From Lucifuga dentata (Eukaryota; Chordata; Actinopteri; Ophidiiformes; Bythitidae), in NCBI GenBank assembly GCA_014773175.1, contig VXCM01005180.1:4393-68392 (forward strand): a stretch of DNA of 64,000 nt. Direction: 5' to 3'. This document shows positions 1 through 30,983 of this stretch, one piece after another; positions within the stretch are counted from its first letter, which is position 1; every line of letters begins with the position of its first letter. The notes below the pieces were generated by a model. The model was not told the origin of the DNA. It worked only from the letters and a program-made list of their open reading frames with translations, and did not search any database. The translations under genes were made by a program, and so were the position numbers.

Positions 1-52
<52 letters not shown>

Positions 53-255
53 GGAAGCGTCCAGAACAACCACAGACTTTCTGTTGCCACTGAGCAGCAA
101 CACTGCAGCATGTGGGGGTTAGCTGCCTTGCTCAAAGGCACCTCGGTGGTGATAATGGGAGGGGCGTTAACCTCCTAACCCTGGTTTCTCCTTCCAGTTC
201 AGGCATTGAACCAGCGACCTTTCGGTCAGGAGCTGCTCTGACCTTTAGGCTCCAT
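1..255 (-). repeat. tRNA-derived SINE with (AC)n tail
   Basis: On the minus strand a pol III A box-like GAGCCTAAAGG (242-252) and B box GGTTCAATGCC (202-212) are followed by the fish SINE body resembling GAGCAAGGCAgctAACCCCC and an (AC)n tail that reaches the window edge. Confidence 0.65.
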
Positions 256-550
256 GAAAAAAGAGTCGTATTTCCTAAAAGTCAGATTTTCTCTTTCTCC
301 GTCTTTTTTCCTCCTTCTTCCTGTTTTCTGTCTTTTTCCATCTTTCCTCCTTCACCTGATCTGAAACATGAACATGCTTCATGACTGAAGACGTCACGCT
401 GCTGCTTCGTTTAGTTAAAGAAACGTCAGAACACCTGTAGAGTAAGAAGCAGCATGAAACTACGGCTGAATTCTGAGCAACATGCCCTTTGACCTTTAGC
501 AGACGCAGCTCGCTCTGCGTTGACATGGTTTGTAAGAGGTGAAGTCTTAC

Positions 551-17985
<17,435 letters not shown>

Positions 17986-18313
17986 GTCGCTCCGCAGGTG
18001 AATTCAAGCAGGTAAAGAAGAAAAAAATCCCTTCTTCTTTTATTTGCAGGCTGCACACACACACATGCTGCTCAGTCCGTCCTGCCGCATCAACACAGCG
18101 GCCCCGCACCTCCACGCACACTGATGAGGACGCGCCCGCAAACCACGCACAGTTACACACTAATCACCCACTCGTGACCGGCGCCGTGAAAACCCCAGAA
18201 AGCCATGATGGATGAATGAAACGGAATAAAGCTTCAAAGTGAAACGTTCTGTCAGGGAGCGGCGTGCAGGACGCGCGAACGCCCACGATCACACACGCAC
18301 ACGCAGGCACCGN

Positions 18314-18367
<54 letters not shown>

Positions 18368-18451
18368 AACTCCCTGTTGTGACTCTGTGTTGGATGTTTT
18401 CTTCACCTTGCGCTAACCTCACTCACACACACAGACACACACACACACACA

Positions 18452-18484
<33 letters not shown>

Positions 18485-19091
18485 TGTTTAGGCGTGATAA
18501 TAATTCTCATAAAAGCAGCAGAATGATGCCGGTGAGAAAATGTGTGTGGTCTGGGTGGGAGCGGGATCAGAGAAAGACTGACAGCTCACGTGACCAATAA
18601 GAACCAATGAGTCAGAAGAAGCTGAATGAGAGACTACAGGCAGGTTTCTGTCATAAACAGTAAAATATAATTTCTATATGTGCTAATATATTTTACATGT
18701 AAATGCTGATGTAACATATGAAGCTTTAAAATAAATATATGTTGATGTTATAACTGGCAAACAGGTTTGGATGGCAGAGATGCTGCGCAGACACAAACTC
18801 TGCTACCATCTAGTGATCAAACATGAAACCTGCAGGTCATTAAACCTCAGCAGAGTTTACTGCAGTAACACTAAATATTACTGCAGTAACTAAAGTACTA
18901 CAGAGTGTACTTTCATTCAAAGCTCCAGAAAATGACCCTCATGTTTTCAGGTCAGTCAGAGGAAGGAAGGAAGGAAGGAAGGAAGGAAGAACAGACAGAT
19001 TTTTTTAGTTATATTGTATGAATAAAACTTATAAATCTTGATGTTTAAAGTAACTACCTCCATTTTTTTTTTTAGAAAAAAACTTCATTTT

Positions 19092-19123
<32 letters not shown>

Positions 19124-19608
19124 NTCTCACTCTCACTCTCACTCTCACTCTCTCGCTCTCACTCTCGCTCTCTCTCTCTCTCTCTCTCTATGCAGGGTTC
19201 TGGACCATCTGGGATCTCATCTCACATGTTGGTCCACACCCAAACTTCAATTCATGGTTTTAACTCTTTGATTGTATTTATGATTAATTTGATTTCTCTG
19301 TATTTATGATTAATTTGATTTCATCTAGATGCTGTGGAAATAACACTTTCACACTCAAACTAATCTAAAAAACGTGTGTTTTACTGCTTTTATTTGATGA
19401 GACGTGTCATCAGTAAAACGCGTGTGAAGATCACCTTCTGTGATGCTGATCTCATTCATTTAACTTTCTCATTTGGATGTGATTAAATGCTGCTGTTGCC
19501 ACGGTAACAGGAACACAGAGCCATTCTTCTCACTTTCAGCTGTCCAGATCCAAAAGCTACCAGAGCGAATGTGTGATATGTTTCATTCTGATAAATAAAT
19601 CAGAGGAA

Positions 19609-21240
19609 CAGTGGCAGCTGGTGATGAAAACTTTTGGTGGGTGCGCGGGGGGTATATGGACAAAATCTTCTATCCTGCTATAGGTCATTTCATATCTCAA
19701 TATATCATATAGCATGTTTCCTGGTAATTTAGTAAATAAATAGTCTGTATGAAATAACCCAATTAAATACTTGATAAATAAAAAGTACTGAGTATTTTCT
19801 CATTTAATTAAGAACTTAAGAGCAAAATGAACATAACAGGTTTCAACTGAAATTATAGAGAAAAAAATAAATCTCTTCAGTTATACACTGACTATATTTA
19901 CATGCATGCACAGAAATACAGAGTAATCAGCTGAATGAATTCAATCCTGCTCAGAAAATATTACTCACAATTTATTTTAACCAACATTTGGTGCTAATGG
20001 ACTCACATTATTCTCCATCATTATTATTTCACAGGGTCCCTTGACCTGTGACCTCAAGATATCTGAATGAAAATGGGTTCTTTGGGTACCCACGAGTCTC
20101 CTCTCTGCAGAAGCTGCAGATGACGACATCAGCATGTCTTTCAACGCGTCATCAAGGCAGGCAGCAAAATCCACCAACCCACGGAATATCCCGGCTTGTC
20201 GGAGCTCTGCCTCTCATCGTGGCCACGCAAAGCCAACTCAAAGGCTCCACAAAATTTCACATCATCTATTATTCTGGACAGGATGTGTGGATTTTTTTTT
20301 TTTTTTTTTNTTTTTTTTTTTTTTTTGTGACCTCTTCGTTGTGCCTTCAGCTAGCTGTCAGCGATGCTTAGCTGCCAAACAACCGGAGCTTCATGCAGTT
20401 TTCTCGATGCTGCGGCTACTTTGCGTTTCTCAGACAGGTGTTTTAGGTCTGGTACACACATCCGACACTTTGAAACAGCAAACAGGGAAATAAAAAAGGG
20501 CGTTACTCACACCGCATCCCGTTAGCCAGCTCCGTTTGTCATAAAGCAGCGGAGAAGCCCCGGTGTTAGCTCGTCCTCATCACCTGTCTGCTGCTGAAGT
20601 TTTAAATCAGGTGGTCCGGTCCAAGCTCCTTAATCCTCTTCTTTTCTTCCAGTAAAAGCCTTGAAAAAGGCTGTTTTTGTGAAGAAAGCACCGAATTTAC
20701 TTTTTCCGGTTCCACCTGAAGTTGCCATCTCTCCAAACGCAAACTTGTTAGCTAGCTACCGGAGGAGAAAAGGACGGACGGCCGCGCTGCGTGCGGGTGT
20801 AAACCGGAAAGACAGCGTCTACAATAATCTCACATCTAATCTCACATCACATCCAAAATAAAAAAACTAAAAACTATACTAATTCGCTGTCAATAAAAGT
20901 GGGTGGGTCTGCGCCCCGTGGAAAAATCTGCAGAAGCCAATGAAAGAGCAGCCTCAGGTCACGTGCTTGTCAAAAGTTGAAGGACCTACATACACACTCA
21001 TTGGCCGGCGTCCCTCACCCAGGAAGTATATGTATTTATACAGAAATTAAACAAGTACATTTTTAATGAATCCTGAGCGGCACTTACAAACTACCAGGCG
21101 CGATGTAGGAGTACACAGTTATTTATTTTATAATTATTTCGCATTATGTAATTAATGTATGTTTAACATGTTTAAGTAGACTTTCTTTTCTAGATATTTG
21201 GAGGAGGGCGGCGCCCCAGCGCCCCGCATTAGCGACGCTG
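19609..21240 (-). mobile_element. hAT-like element with a broken ZMYM1-like coding fragment
   Basis: The ends cagtggcagctg and ..gcgacgctg are bordered by an 8-bp near repeat (cagaggaa at 19601-19608, cataggaa at 21241-21248; 7 of 8 match). Inside, minus strand about 20110-20262, the frame KFCGAFELALRGHDERQSSD continues one base out of register as GIFRGLVDFAACLDDALKDM, a block typical of fish ZMYM1-like transposase-derived proteins. An N joint in poly-T is at 20310. Non-autonomous and decayed. Confidence 0.6.
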
Positions 21241-21265
21241 CATAGGAATGCACGATGAACACAGC

Positions 21266-21320
<55 letters not shown>
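21266..21320 (+). repeat. (TG)n microsatellite
   Basis: About 27 units with one ta interruption, just outside the right end of the hAT-like element. Confidence 0.9.
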
Positions 21321-21876
21321 TTATCCGATAGCTTCCTGTTCAGGCTCATCTGTCCTGAGCTGAAAAACATCCAGACTCTTCATCACAGAAGTAGAAGCAG
21401 AGTCTGAGAGTCCAGAGACGTTCACAAAACATTAACCAATCAGAAGCTTTACTGGCGCAACTGGACTAAATTCTGCCACCGTTTTCTTCCTTCATGAGCT
21501 GTCGGAAATATTAAATTTATGAGTTGCGTGCAAACAAAAAAAAAAAAAGCCATAATTACCCATGAGAAACTTGGATTTTTATGATACCCAGGATGCCGTA
21601 AAAACATACCCAATAATCCTGTTTGTTATTCATGTTCTTATACTTTCTCTTCTCTTTGTTTAGAAGCATAAAACACATAAATATCTTGCAGGGTGCATTT
21701 TTTTAAATTTATAACTAAGTGCCCTTGAATGTTCATGTGACGAATTATGACTTCAAATCTGGGAAATCACAGTTTAAGAGGAGCACCTGAAGGCAGCATC
21801 AGCAAGAGGATCGCAAAAAAAAAAAAAAAAAAAATAGGAGGGTCACCACCAGACCAGAAGGAGCTGTCACTTTTAA

Positions 21877-21925
21877 AGGACCATACCGGGGATTTTGCAT
21901 GTTTAAGCCCAATAAATACGTGCAA
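21877..21925 (+). mobile_element. TTAA MITE left-end stub
   Basis: TTAA at 21873-21876 followed by aggaccataccggggatttt gcatg and cccaataaata; no right end. Confidence 0.6.
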
Positions 21926-23107
21926 TCAGACCTGAGACCAGAGGCAGGATCTGACAGAGATCATGAGAGTTTGGCTGAAAGAATCATTTTGTACTTTGCT
22001 TATTTTGGACTTTGTCGTACATTGGAAGTCTGAATTCTGTTTCCTCCACAGTTCAGGCAAAACATTCATGAAGGAAAGTTTGTGTTTCATATTTATTTAT
22101 TTAACAGGAAATAAAAGAATTAAAACATAAATGTCTCAGTTTTTTTTTCCTTAAAGTCACATAAACAAAGAATTATGGATTGAACTTTAATTGTCCATTA
22201 AAAATCAAAATATTAATAGACAGCGAGCGTCTAATGCTGCGTTCAATTTCCACTCAGAACTCAGAGTTTCCAACCTCTGACTGGGAAAACTGAGAGAAAA
22301 ACACCTCTTCCATTCAGAATTCCAACTGGGAAAGCCATGAAGATTCCTCAGGTTCCTCATGTTAAACATGCTACGTATGCTATGTACTGCTATGCTACGT
22401 ACTACTGTGCTATGTAAGCTATGCTATGCACCACTATGCTGTGTACCACTATGCTACGTACCACTATGTACGGTGATTCACACACCTGCTTTACATGGAT
22501 GTTAGGGTTCATGTTTAACAGCTGAACATACGGTAACAGACGGTAACAGATGCTAACAGATGCTGACAGACGCTAACAGACGGTACGATGATCCAAACGA
22601 ACCGATCCAGAGTTCATCTGGAACCAGACGGAGACTGAGACCGCCTCTTCTTAACAGCCTCAGTGCAGAAATGGCGGGAAATGAACCCTCATCTGATTGA
22701 ACCGGATCAGAACCTGCAAAACTGAACCTGTAAAAACCTGAACCTGTAAAACTGAACCTGAACCTGTAAAAACCTAACTAAACCTAACTGAACCTAACTG
22801 AACCTGTAAAACTCGTCTTGACTCGACTCGGACCTGAAGCATAAATTTGTTGACTTGAGACTCTGAGAACATCTCTACGAAAGACTTGCAACTTGACCAT
22901 TGACACCAGTGTGTGACTTCACTTGGACGTGAAGTTTTGATACCGACATTCTACACGTGTTTTCATCAAATTATTACCTGCCGTTAAATTAACACACGGC
23001 ACGTTACGACTCGGACCTGAAGCTTGAGACTTGTGACTTGGTTTGGACTTGTCAGTTTTCTGTAGGTCTGCCTTTGTTCTATAATCCTTAGCAGACACGC
23101 TGGGAGG

Positions 23108-23147
<40 letters not shown>

Positions 23148-23548
23148 CTGAATGTAAAGGAATTTATTTTTCTGTTTCTGCGTTTCTGCAGGTCAGGATT
23201 TTCCCGCCGCCTTTCCCTGTAAGGACGAGCATGGCGGTGAGGTCAGGCGAGGAATGTTTGGGTAATAACTTATAGCCTGCAGGAGACGATCTGTGTGTGT
23301 GTGTGTGTGTGTGTTAACCTCAGCTTTATGTGTATCTGAGCTCAGCAGGTTTTTTTGGAGCTGAGAAAGAGTGATGTGACATAAATTGTTACCAGATTAT
23401 CTGATGCCTCACAGCAGCTCAGGCAGAGGAAATGTGTTTGTAATAAAACACGGATAAAACATGGATGATGTCAGATTATGGAATCTGGGAGCGCGAGTGA
23501 GTGAAGCGTTATGAGAGCTAATGTCAATCATCCCAAAATCCTGCAGCT

Positions 23549-23549
<1 letters not shown>

Positions 23550-23602
<53 letters not shown>
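23550..23602 (+). repeat. (TG)n microsatellite
   Basis: About 26 uninterrupted units; open-frame artefacts on both strands. Confidence 0.9.
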
Positions 23603-23605
<3 letters not shown>

Positions 23606-23920
23606 CTACTTTATAAATTCTGGCTCTGCTTATGAAGATAATAACTATAAGAACCCACAGAAAGTTCAAAGTCAGAGGGAAGATAAGAGGAAAGTCCAGA
23701 CTTTGGTTAATCTCTGCCGTCTAAACTTCTTTCTGTCAACTTCACTAATTGAACTTTTCACTGAATTTGACTTTTATTTAATAAGAAAAATCTGCATCTC
23801 ATCCTCAACCTTTAAGAGTTTTAAGATCATGTCACGTTTCCACAAATAAACTTCTTGGAGGAATTTTCTAGAAATGAGCATCTGGAATCTGGATCTGGAA
23901 ATAAAACAGAATGATGTTAA

Positions 23921-24402
23921 AGGACCATTCCACCCATTTTGCATGTCTGAGCCTAATATATTCAATTTTCATACATGTTATGTTACTGACAATCATTTCC
24001 CAAAGGATAAAACCGTATTTCAGCTTTCCTGATATTTTACTAAATATCTTAATTGTTCAAAATCAAATATTCAAGTGATACACCCACCTTAAAAATCCAT
24101 GTTTCTCCTGCTAATAGTTACACAGCCTTATGAAGTCACGGTCCTTTAAATNNNNNNNNNNNNNNNNNNNNNNNNNNNNNNNNNNNNNNNNNNNNNNNTT
24201 TCAAAATCAAATATTCAAGTGATACACCCACCTTAAAAATCCATGTTTCTCCTGCTAATAGTTACGCAGCCTTATGAAGTCACAGTCCTTTAAATTTTTC
24301 CATAAACGCAGGTCTTCTTTTGGGACTATATTCCCCGGTGGAGGCATACATTCATATTAGGCTATATTGGGCTCAAACATGCAAAATGGCCAGTATGGTC
24401 CT
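23921..24402 (+). mobile_element. TTAA MITE copy 3 (with assembly gap)
   Basis: TTAA at 23917-23920 and 24403-24406. The interior holds a 47-base N gap (24152-24198) with the same roughly 90 bp repeated on each side, and part of the 3' half is missing. Confidence 0.8.
24152..24198. other. Assembly gap, 47 N
   Basis: The only multi-base gap. It lies inside a TTAA MITE copy with the same sequence on both sides, so the gap is probably caused by this repeat. Confidence 0.95.
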
Positions 24403-25927
24403 TTAATTCTAAAATTCTTCATCTGATTCTGAAATATTTTTTAATTTTCTTTTTGATTTTATGAATTTTAAAAAGAATCCAGAAAAAGAGGATCAGTCTG
24501 GAGGAACAAACTGATCCCAGGAATTCTTCTTCACTGAATCTGGGAATTCTCTGACATCATTGGTCATGTGATCTATTTATGATTGACTGTAACCAATAAA
24601 CATAATCCTTTGATATATGAACAGCAGGATGTGACCAAATGACCTTTGACCTATTCAAACCCGTTTCCCTCTGACCTCCCACATGTAAACATCCCGTTCC
24701 AAAATGCTTTTCATATTTTCATGTCACAAAAATCCTTCTGGAAACAAACAAAATATTCTGTGATCGAAAGTGAAAGCAAAAATAATTAAATTTGTTTTAA
24801 TTAGCATAAAAATTTAGCTACGTAAAAACATTATAATCTAAAAAGTTTTTTTTAGCTTCATCTAAACAATAACATCTTAGAATTTTTTTTATCATTTTCA
24901 AAACCTGATTTTGTTCATAGATCAAATGTGAAACAAATATGTGAATAATTCTGTAAAATTAATAACCAAGAGTTTGTTTTTTTTCTTTTTGCTTTCTATT
25001 TTGTCCTTTTTTCTTCAAAATATTTAAGAAAACTCCACAGGAAATAATTCATGTCAGAGCATCAATTAAACCGTTTCTCATATCAGAGCAATAAAATTCA
25101 TAAATTATTAATCATAAATTCTTTAGCGTGAGTTTTTGAGAGATAGAAGGCAAACATTTTCTCAGAATAAGAAAATATGAAGCAATAAGCTCAATAAGTT
25201 TCACGTGTCTTTGCTTTATTTTAAAAAATCATTTGTTTCATTCTGAAAAAATATCATCTGGTTATTATTAAAGTCGTTCTATGTTTTCTGTGTTTGATGC
25301 TTCGTCTTCATTCTGAAAGTTAAAATCCTCTGATATCTAAAAGCTTTTGTTTATGCGTGTTTTCATGGAAAAGTCCGTGACCTTTTGTCTGTTGCGTGTT
25401 TTTCTTTCGTGTTCTCAGCGTCCTCCGCTTCCTTTTCGTTCGTCTCTGCGATGAGAATCAGGCTGCTGCAGGAAGTAACCTCCGTTTCTGTTCAGGGTTC
25501 AAATCTGTGGAGCTCAAACAGGATCAGAATTAGGATCATTTCAGATCTAAGTTGAATCCACGTTTGAAGAACTACTAGTGCAAAACGTGACGTCAAAACA
25601 CACGTGTTCGGACCGGGCCGTGCCCGCCGCAGCCTGCCATCATTTAGCTCTGACGTCCTCTGAGCTAGCTTTGCTAGCTGTACGGGTCGGGTTAGACCAT
25701 GCTACTGGACCAGTATCCCGCCGCATGGACTACTTTTTACCAGCACAGCTCAGTTTGAGAACCGCTCATCCAAACAACACGTGATGCTGCATGTCTTTGG
25801 GTCCTGATCAATAAATCTGCTGAATATCAGCTTCATATATGACGGGTTCTACAGACGTTGCTGCCACAGAGATTTCTGACTTTATAGATGCTCAAGAGTG
25901 TCATCATGGGCGGCGCCTGAAGTTTGT

Positions 25928-26086
25928 CAGTGCTCATCAGTACTCATTGGTACTCAGTGGTACTCATCGGTACTCATCAGTACTCAATGGTACTCATCAG
26001 TACTCATCGGTACTCATTGGTACTCATCAATACTCATCGGTACTCATCGGTACTCATCAGTACTCATCGGTACTCATCGGTACGCA
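25928..26086 (+). repeat. 10-bp minisatellite, about 16 units
   Basis: Units of ggtactcatc / agtactcatc in mixed order; reads as YSSVLIGTH-type repeats in open frames. Confidence 0.92.
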
Positions 26087-26238
26087 GTAGCAGGACCTCT
26101 GTGATTCTCATGTCAGAGTACCAGACATTTTCAGCTCTGATAAATCTTCCTGCTGCAGAAAACGAGAGGAAATCTGTCAGAGACGCAGAAAACAGCAAAG
26201 CTGCAGCCGACCAATGAAACCAGGGACCGTGTACTTAT

Positions 26239-26274
26239 ATATATACATACATACATATGTATGTATGTATATAT
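26239..26274 (+). repeat. Perfect 36-bp palindrome
   Basis: Centred on CATATG at 26254-26259, built of tatatacatacatacat and its exact inverse. Confidence 0.9.
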
Positions 26275-26739
26275 GTATTTGTGTGTCTGTGTGTTGTTAT
26301 TGTTCTTGCAGACGTGTGTTTTCAGTGTGAACACGTCTAAAATGTATTGATGTTTGTTGTTCCAGAGTTTGACCTGATTTTGTGAAAACCAGAACTTTAT
26401 GCAGCTGATTCACTGCATTTCACGGTGCCCGGCCCTCGCCACCCTCGCCGCCCTCACTGCCTCTGGGAATACCGGAATGTGGTGTGAGGGTGCGAGAGGA
26501 GGAGGAGGAGGAGGAGTCATCTGTCCCACAACAAACAACCTCTTAATTATCGTTTAATTGCTCTATGATTGTTCATTGTCAACATTTGAAGTAAAACAGG
26601 AAGTGGAGACAATGACGGTGATCTGAGTAGATGGTTGGACAAACAAAGCTCAGGAAACCAGAAACCAGCGTGCACGTCCCGCAGTCAGACTGCACAGGAA
26701 GTGAGTGTTCATTTGTCATTTCACAGCATGGGCGTGTTT

Positions 26740-26821
26740 TGGAAAATGGCTGGCAGTAACGTAACGTCTAGGCAAGTTGTATTTATTGGGCTCAAACATC
26801 TAAAATCACCGGTATGCTCCT
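26740..26821 (+). mobile_element. TTAA MITE right-end stub
   Basis: ggaaaatggctggcagtaac then tattgggctcaaacat and accggtatgctcct before TTAA (26822-26825). Confidence 0.65.
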
Positions 26822-27414
26822 TTAAAACACAGCTTGGACCTGTGGAACCATGAAGAATAGCTCATATTACACTGCTCCAAGCTCAGAACTTCTCAGTCAA
26901 GCCTTGTAATGTGGAATGTTTTGTTCTGATCTGCCTCTGACCTTTTCCCGTCATCATCTTCCTGCTCACTTCCTGTAATCTGAGCCTCGCCGCGTTAATG
27001 AGTCCAGACTCGTTATCCATCTGGTCATTAAATCACCTTTTAATCTTTTAGCTGTAAGAAAAGTCACAGATACATTCTGAAAGCTGCAAACTAAGTTCTT
27101 AATACAAATCCAAAAACAAAACATCTTTCAGGAAGTTTCAGAATCAGGTGATTTTTTTTTTTTTTTACATTTATGAAACAAATAGAATCTGTTGATTTAT
27201 CGGATTAAATCTTTAACGTCGTCTGATCCAGAACAAAACATGATTTAATGAGGAACAACCTCCTTGTTGCTGCTATGACTCCTCCCCTCACAGGCTCCTC
27301 CCAGTATGTGTGACGTCACTCAGGTCCAACAACCTGCCTCTAAACATCACATGACTTTAAAATCATTCAGATGTTCTTTGTGTTCAAACACGACATCATT
27401 TCCTGTTTTTTCAC

Positions 27415-27416
<2 letters not shown>

Positions 27417-27474
<58 letters not shown>
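27417..27474 (+). repeat. (GT)n microsatellite
   Basis: About 28 units with one ttt interruption; a separate (AC)n lies at 27567-27598. Confidence 0.88.
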
Positions 27475-27476
<2 letters not shown>

Positions 27477-27560
27477 TTATTTTTTGGCAGAAGTGATGTA
27501 GATCAGATCAATTTGGACAGATTTGCTACTTCATAGCAACCAGACTAAACCTCTTATCAG

Positions 27561-27603
<43 letters not shown>

Positions 27604-27842
27604 TACATTGCTGCTGTTATGAACTAGTTTCTGCTGATGGTTTTTGGTTTTCTTCTTATTTGCTGTAAAGTTTTATTGTTTTTATATCTTTATAATTTTA
27701 CCTTTTAGCTCACCTGTGGCTCTGAGTCTCACCTGGAGGAGAAGGAATCTCTCTGAGAATTTCCTCCTGAGATTTTTTCCATGTTTTTCCTACATATTAC
27801 ATTTTTTTGCGGGAGTTTTTTTTAATGAAAAGGCTTTGAGCT

Positions 27843-28045
27843 GGAAGCCGTTTGGCCTCAGATGATGACGATGATGATGATGATGATGATGATGATGCCA
27901 GCTGTGGAGGATTTTTTTAAGAATAAAATCTCTCCAGGGTTGTTGACAGAAATGTGCAGACTTTTGAAGATTAAAGAGCTGAAACACCCCTGAGTTACTT
28001 TTTGTTTTTTCGCCAACAGACTCACTGCTTATCAATCGACCCACA
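27843..28045 (+). repeat. Dispersed repeat with (GAT)n core
   Basis: ggaagccgtttggcctcaga, (gat)n, agctgtggaggatttttt, aagaataaaatc and cttatcaatcgaccc parallel the copy at 16128. Shorter relatives of its end are near 28452 and 28570. Confidence 0.55.
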
Positions 28046-28202
28046 GCAGCTTCAGGAGACAAAAGGCAGAAAAATCCACTCAGATATTTCAGCAAAGTTA
28101 CAAGTGCTTCAAGGTTAAATCATGACTCAGAGAATGGTTGTCATGGTGACCACTGACTGGCTGATAAAATATGGGCGTATAAATAAAAGGAAAGAGTGCG
28201 TA

Positions 28203-28238
<36 letters not shown>

Positions 28239-30297
28239 AGTGTGTGTGTGAGTGACCCACAAATTCATCAGGACATAAATCAGACTTCATAATTATAAAT
28301 CATGTGTGTATCACTGTGGAAGTTAGTTTCCATGGTGATCTGACACTAGTGCTCCTGTGGCTTTTGTGTGTTTTGTGCATTTGACGTGTGAAAGCTGCAT
28401 GACTGGCGTCCCCTCAGAGACGCCGTCTCGCTGTCTCATGTCGCTCTCAGAAAGGTTCAGAACTTATCAATCAACCCTCCTCTTTGCAGTCAGCCTCACT
28501 GAAATGTTTAATCTGTTTTTAGGAATATTTTGTGGTGCGCAAAATTAAAAAAAGTGCTTCAATTCTAGGCTCAGAACTTATCAATCAGTCCTTACGCAAA
28601 CACACACACACAAAAACACACACACACAAAAACACACACACACACAAACACACACAAACACTCACTTTGACTGATTTAATCCCTTAATTTTTTAGACATT
28701 TTTACTTTTCTGATTTTTTCGCCTCATTTTTGCTGCTCGTTTTTTATTCTGGTTATTAATATAAAAGTCACATGTAAATGAGTAAAAGTCATATAAAAAC
28801 CTGCATGAAAGCTGATTTATAACTAATATATCAATAAGGTTTTGATTGATTGGCGGATGGAGACGCGTCGTTTCATAACTAATTAAAAAGGTCAAAGGAA
28901 AGTTCAGCTAATTCCGTGTTAGAATTCCGTGTCAGAAAGTTCCGTGTTGAAATATAAGCTACGTTTGCATGGTGGTGAAGTGTTCTTGAGTTTTGTGCCA
29001 TAGGCTGTAAATAAATCCACCTGAATGGCCCTTTAATCGTTCCTGTAATTAAAGCAGGAATAAATGATCCCAGATTTTCCGTTTCAGTCTGAGTCAACAA
29101 ACGTCCTGCAGGAAAAAATACATCAGAACCCAAAGACACGCAGAGAAAAGTAACTAAGTACTTTTACTTTTACTCCAGTAGTACTAGTACTTACTGAGTA
29201 TTTATTTCCGTTTTAGGGAGTTTCTACTTTTCCGACGACTAGAAATACTTTATAGATTCAGATTTCAATTTAACTGAGACATGACTTCCTTCCTTCCTTC
29301 ACTTCTTTTTCATTCTTTACAGTTAGGGTTATAGGGTTAGGGCATTCCTTCCTTACATCCTTCCTTCCTTCCTTCCTTCCTTTACTTGTTCGTTGTTTAG
29401 TTTTCCTTCCTTCCTTCCTTCCTTCCTTCATTTCTTTTTTCATTCTTTAGGGTTAGGGCATTCCTTCCTTACATCCTTTCTTCCTTCCTTCCTTCATTTA
29501 TTTGTTCTTTCTTTAGTTCCTTCCTTTCATCCTTCATTCCTTCTATGCTTCCTTCATTCATTCATTCTTTAACTCCTTCCTTCCTTCCTAAGCCATTAGT
29601 TTTCTGTAGAAACTAATTTAGAGAGAAATATTGCATTTTTTTTACTCTTAACATTTATCTCACTCCTGTCATTATAAAATCAGACATTTTGGACCTAAAG
29701 AATTTTTGGACTTAATATTAGATATAATACTACATATAATAATAAATATAATACCAGATATAGTAACAGATATAATAGTAGATATAATAACTGATATAAT
29801 ATATAATACTATAGATAACTGATATAATAATAGAAATTATAATAAATATATAATACTAGATACACACTACAGGCCAGAAGTTTGAGCGNAAGTTTAAAAA
29901 AAAAAATCATCAATACACTGTTTTTTTTACACTTCATTACACAGGAAATGACAAAAATCTATAAAATGAGTATAACAGATTAGTTCTGTAAATGTGAGGA
30001 CATATCAGGACACAAACTTTATTATCACAGATTATTAATTTATGTCTGAGAATAACGCTTCATTATTTCTGCTGTTTAAATGAAGCAAAGGAACGATGTG
30101 TTCAGGTTCATATTCAGTAAAGGAGTTTATACAATCTGTGTTCTGGTGTGTGTGTGTGTGTGTGTGTGATAAATCTGAAGTCTGGTTACTCTTCATCCTT
30201 TAAACACATTATGTAACTTCATCATCGTTTTACTGCCGCCGACATGACAAACACACTCAACCCCACTGACTCCTGAATCCCTCCTTCCATCCTTCCA

Positions 30298-30340
<43 letters not shown>

Positions 30341-30949
30341 NCCCCCTCACTCCGTGCATATAGATTGAACATTAAGATAGGAGTTGCAGCCTTGTAAGGT
30401 AACAAGCAGAAGGAATGATGTCGTTGGTTGCCGTAGCAACATGATGGTAGAAAATTAACTGTGCTGTAAAAAGTCTTTACATGCTCACTTTACCTCATCA
30501 TTTACTTCTTTTCCCCCTTCTTATGTTCTTTCTTCTTTCCATCCTTCCTTCCTTGCCTCTTTTCTTCCTTCTGTCATTTCCTCTTTCCTAACTCCTTTTC
30601 TTCTTACCTTCCTACCTTTCCTCTTTCCTTTTTTAATTCCTTTCTTCCCTCTGTCAGTTTCTTTCCTTTCCTCATTGAGTTTCATTTCTTCTTCCATCCT
30701 TCCTTCATTTTTCTCGTCTCTCTCTCTCTCTCTCTCTTCCTGAGAGTCTAAGACTCAGCAAATATCTCAGCTGAATCAAGGCTGTTTTTCCTGAAAATTC
30801 TTGAAATGTGACATTCCGGCTTCAAACCATCTGAGAGGATTTCAGGATCAGAGACCTGGAATTCTCTTTCAAAATAAAAAGCTGAAGCCTCACAGTTGCT
30901 GCTGTTACTTTAGAAAACAAAGCCTCAGGTCATCAGGTTATCTGCACAT

Positions 30950-30983
<34 letters not shown>

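Noticed and set aside
202..242. Possible tRNA gene from A and B box-like words
   Set aside because: No cloverleaf arms and a SINE body plus (AC)n tail follow; a SINE.
20661..20861. 66-codon frame, MKKAVFVKKAPN start
   Set aside because: Lies inside the hAT-like element; no recognised family and no splice support.
25600..25790. GC-rich block at 25600-25760 as a possible CpG promoter or exon
   Set aside because: Resembles the end region of a fish DNA transposon (gtacgggtcgggttag-type words), but I could not define ends or a frame.
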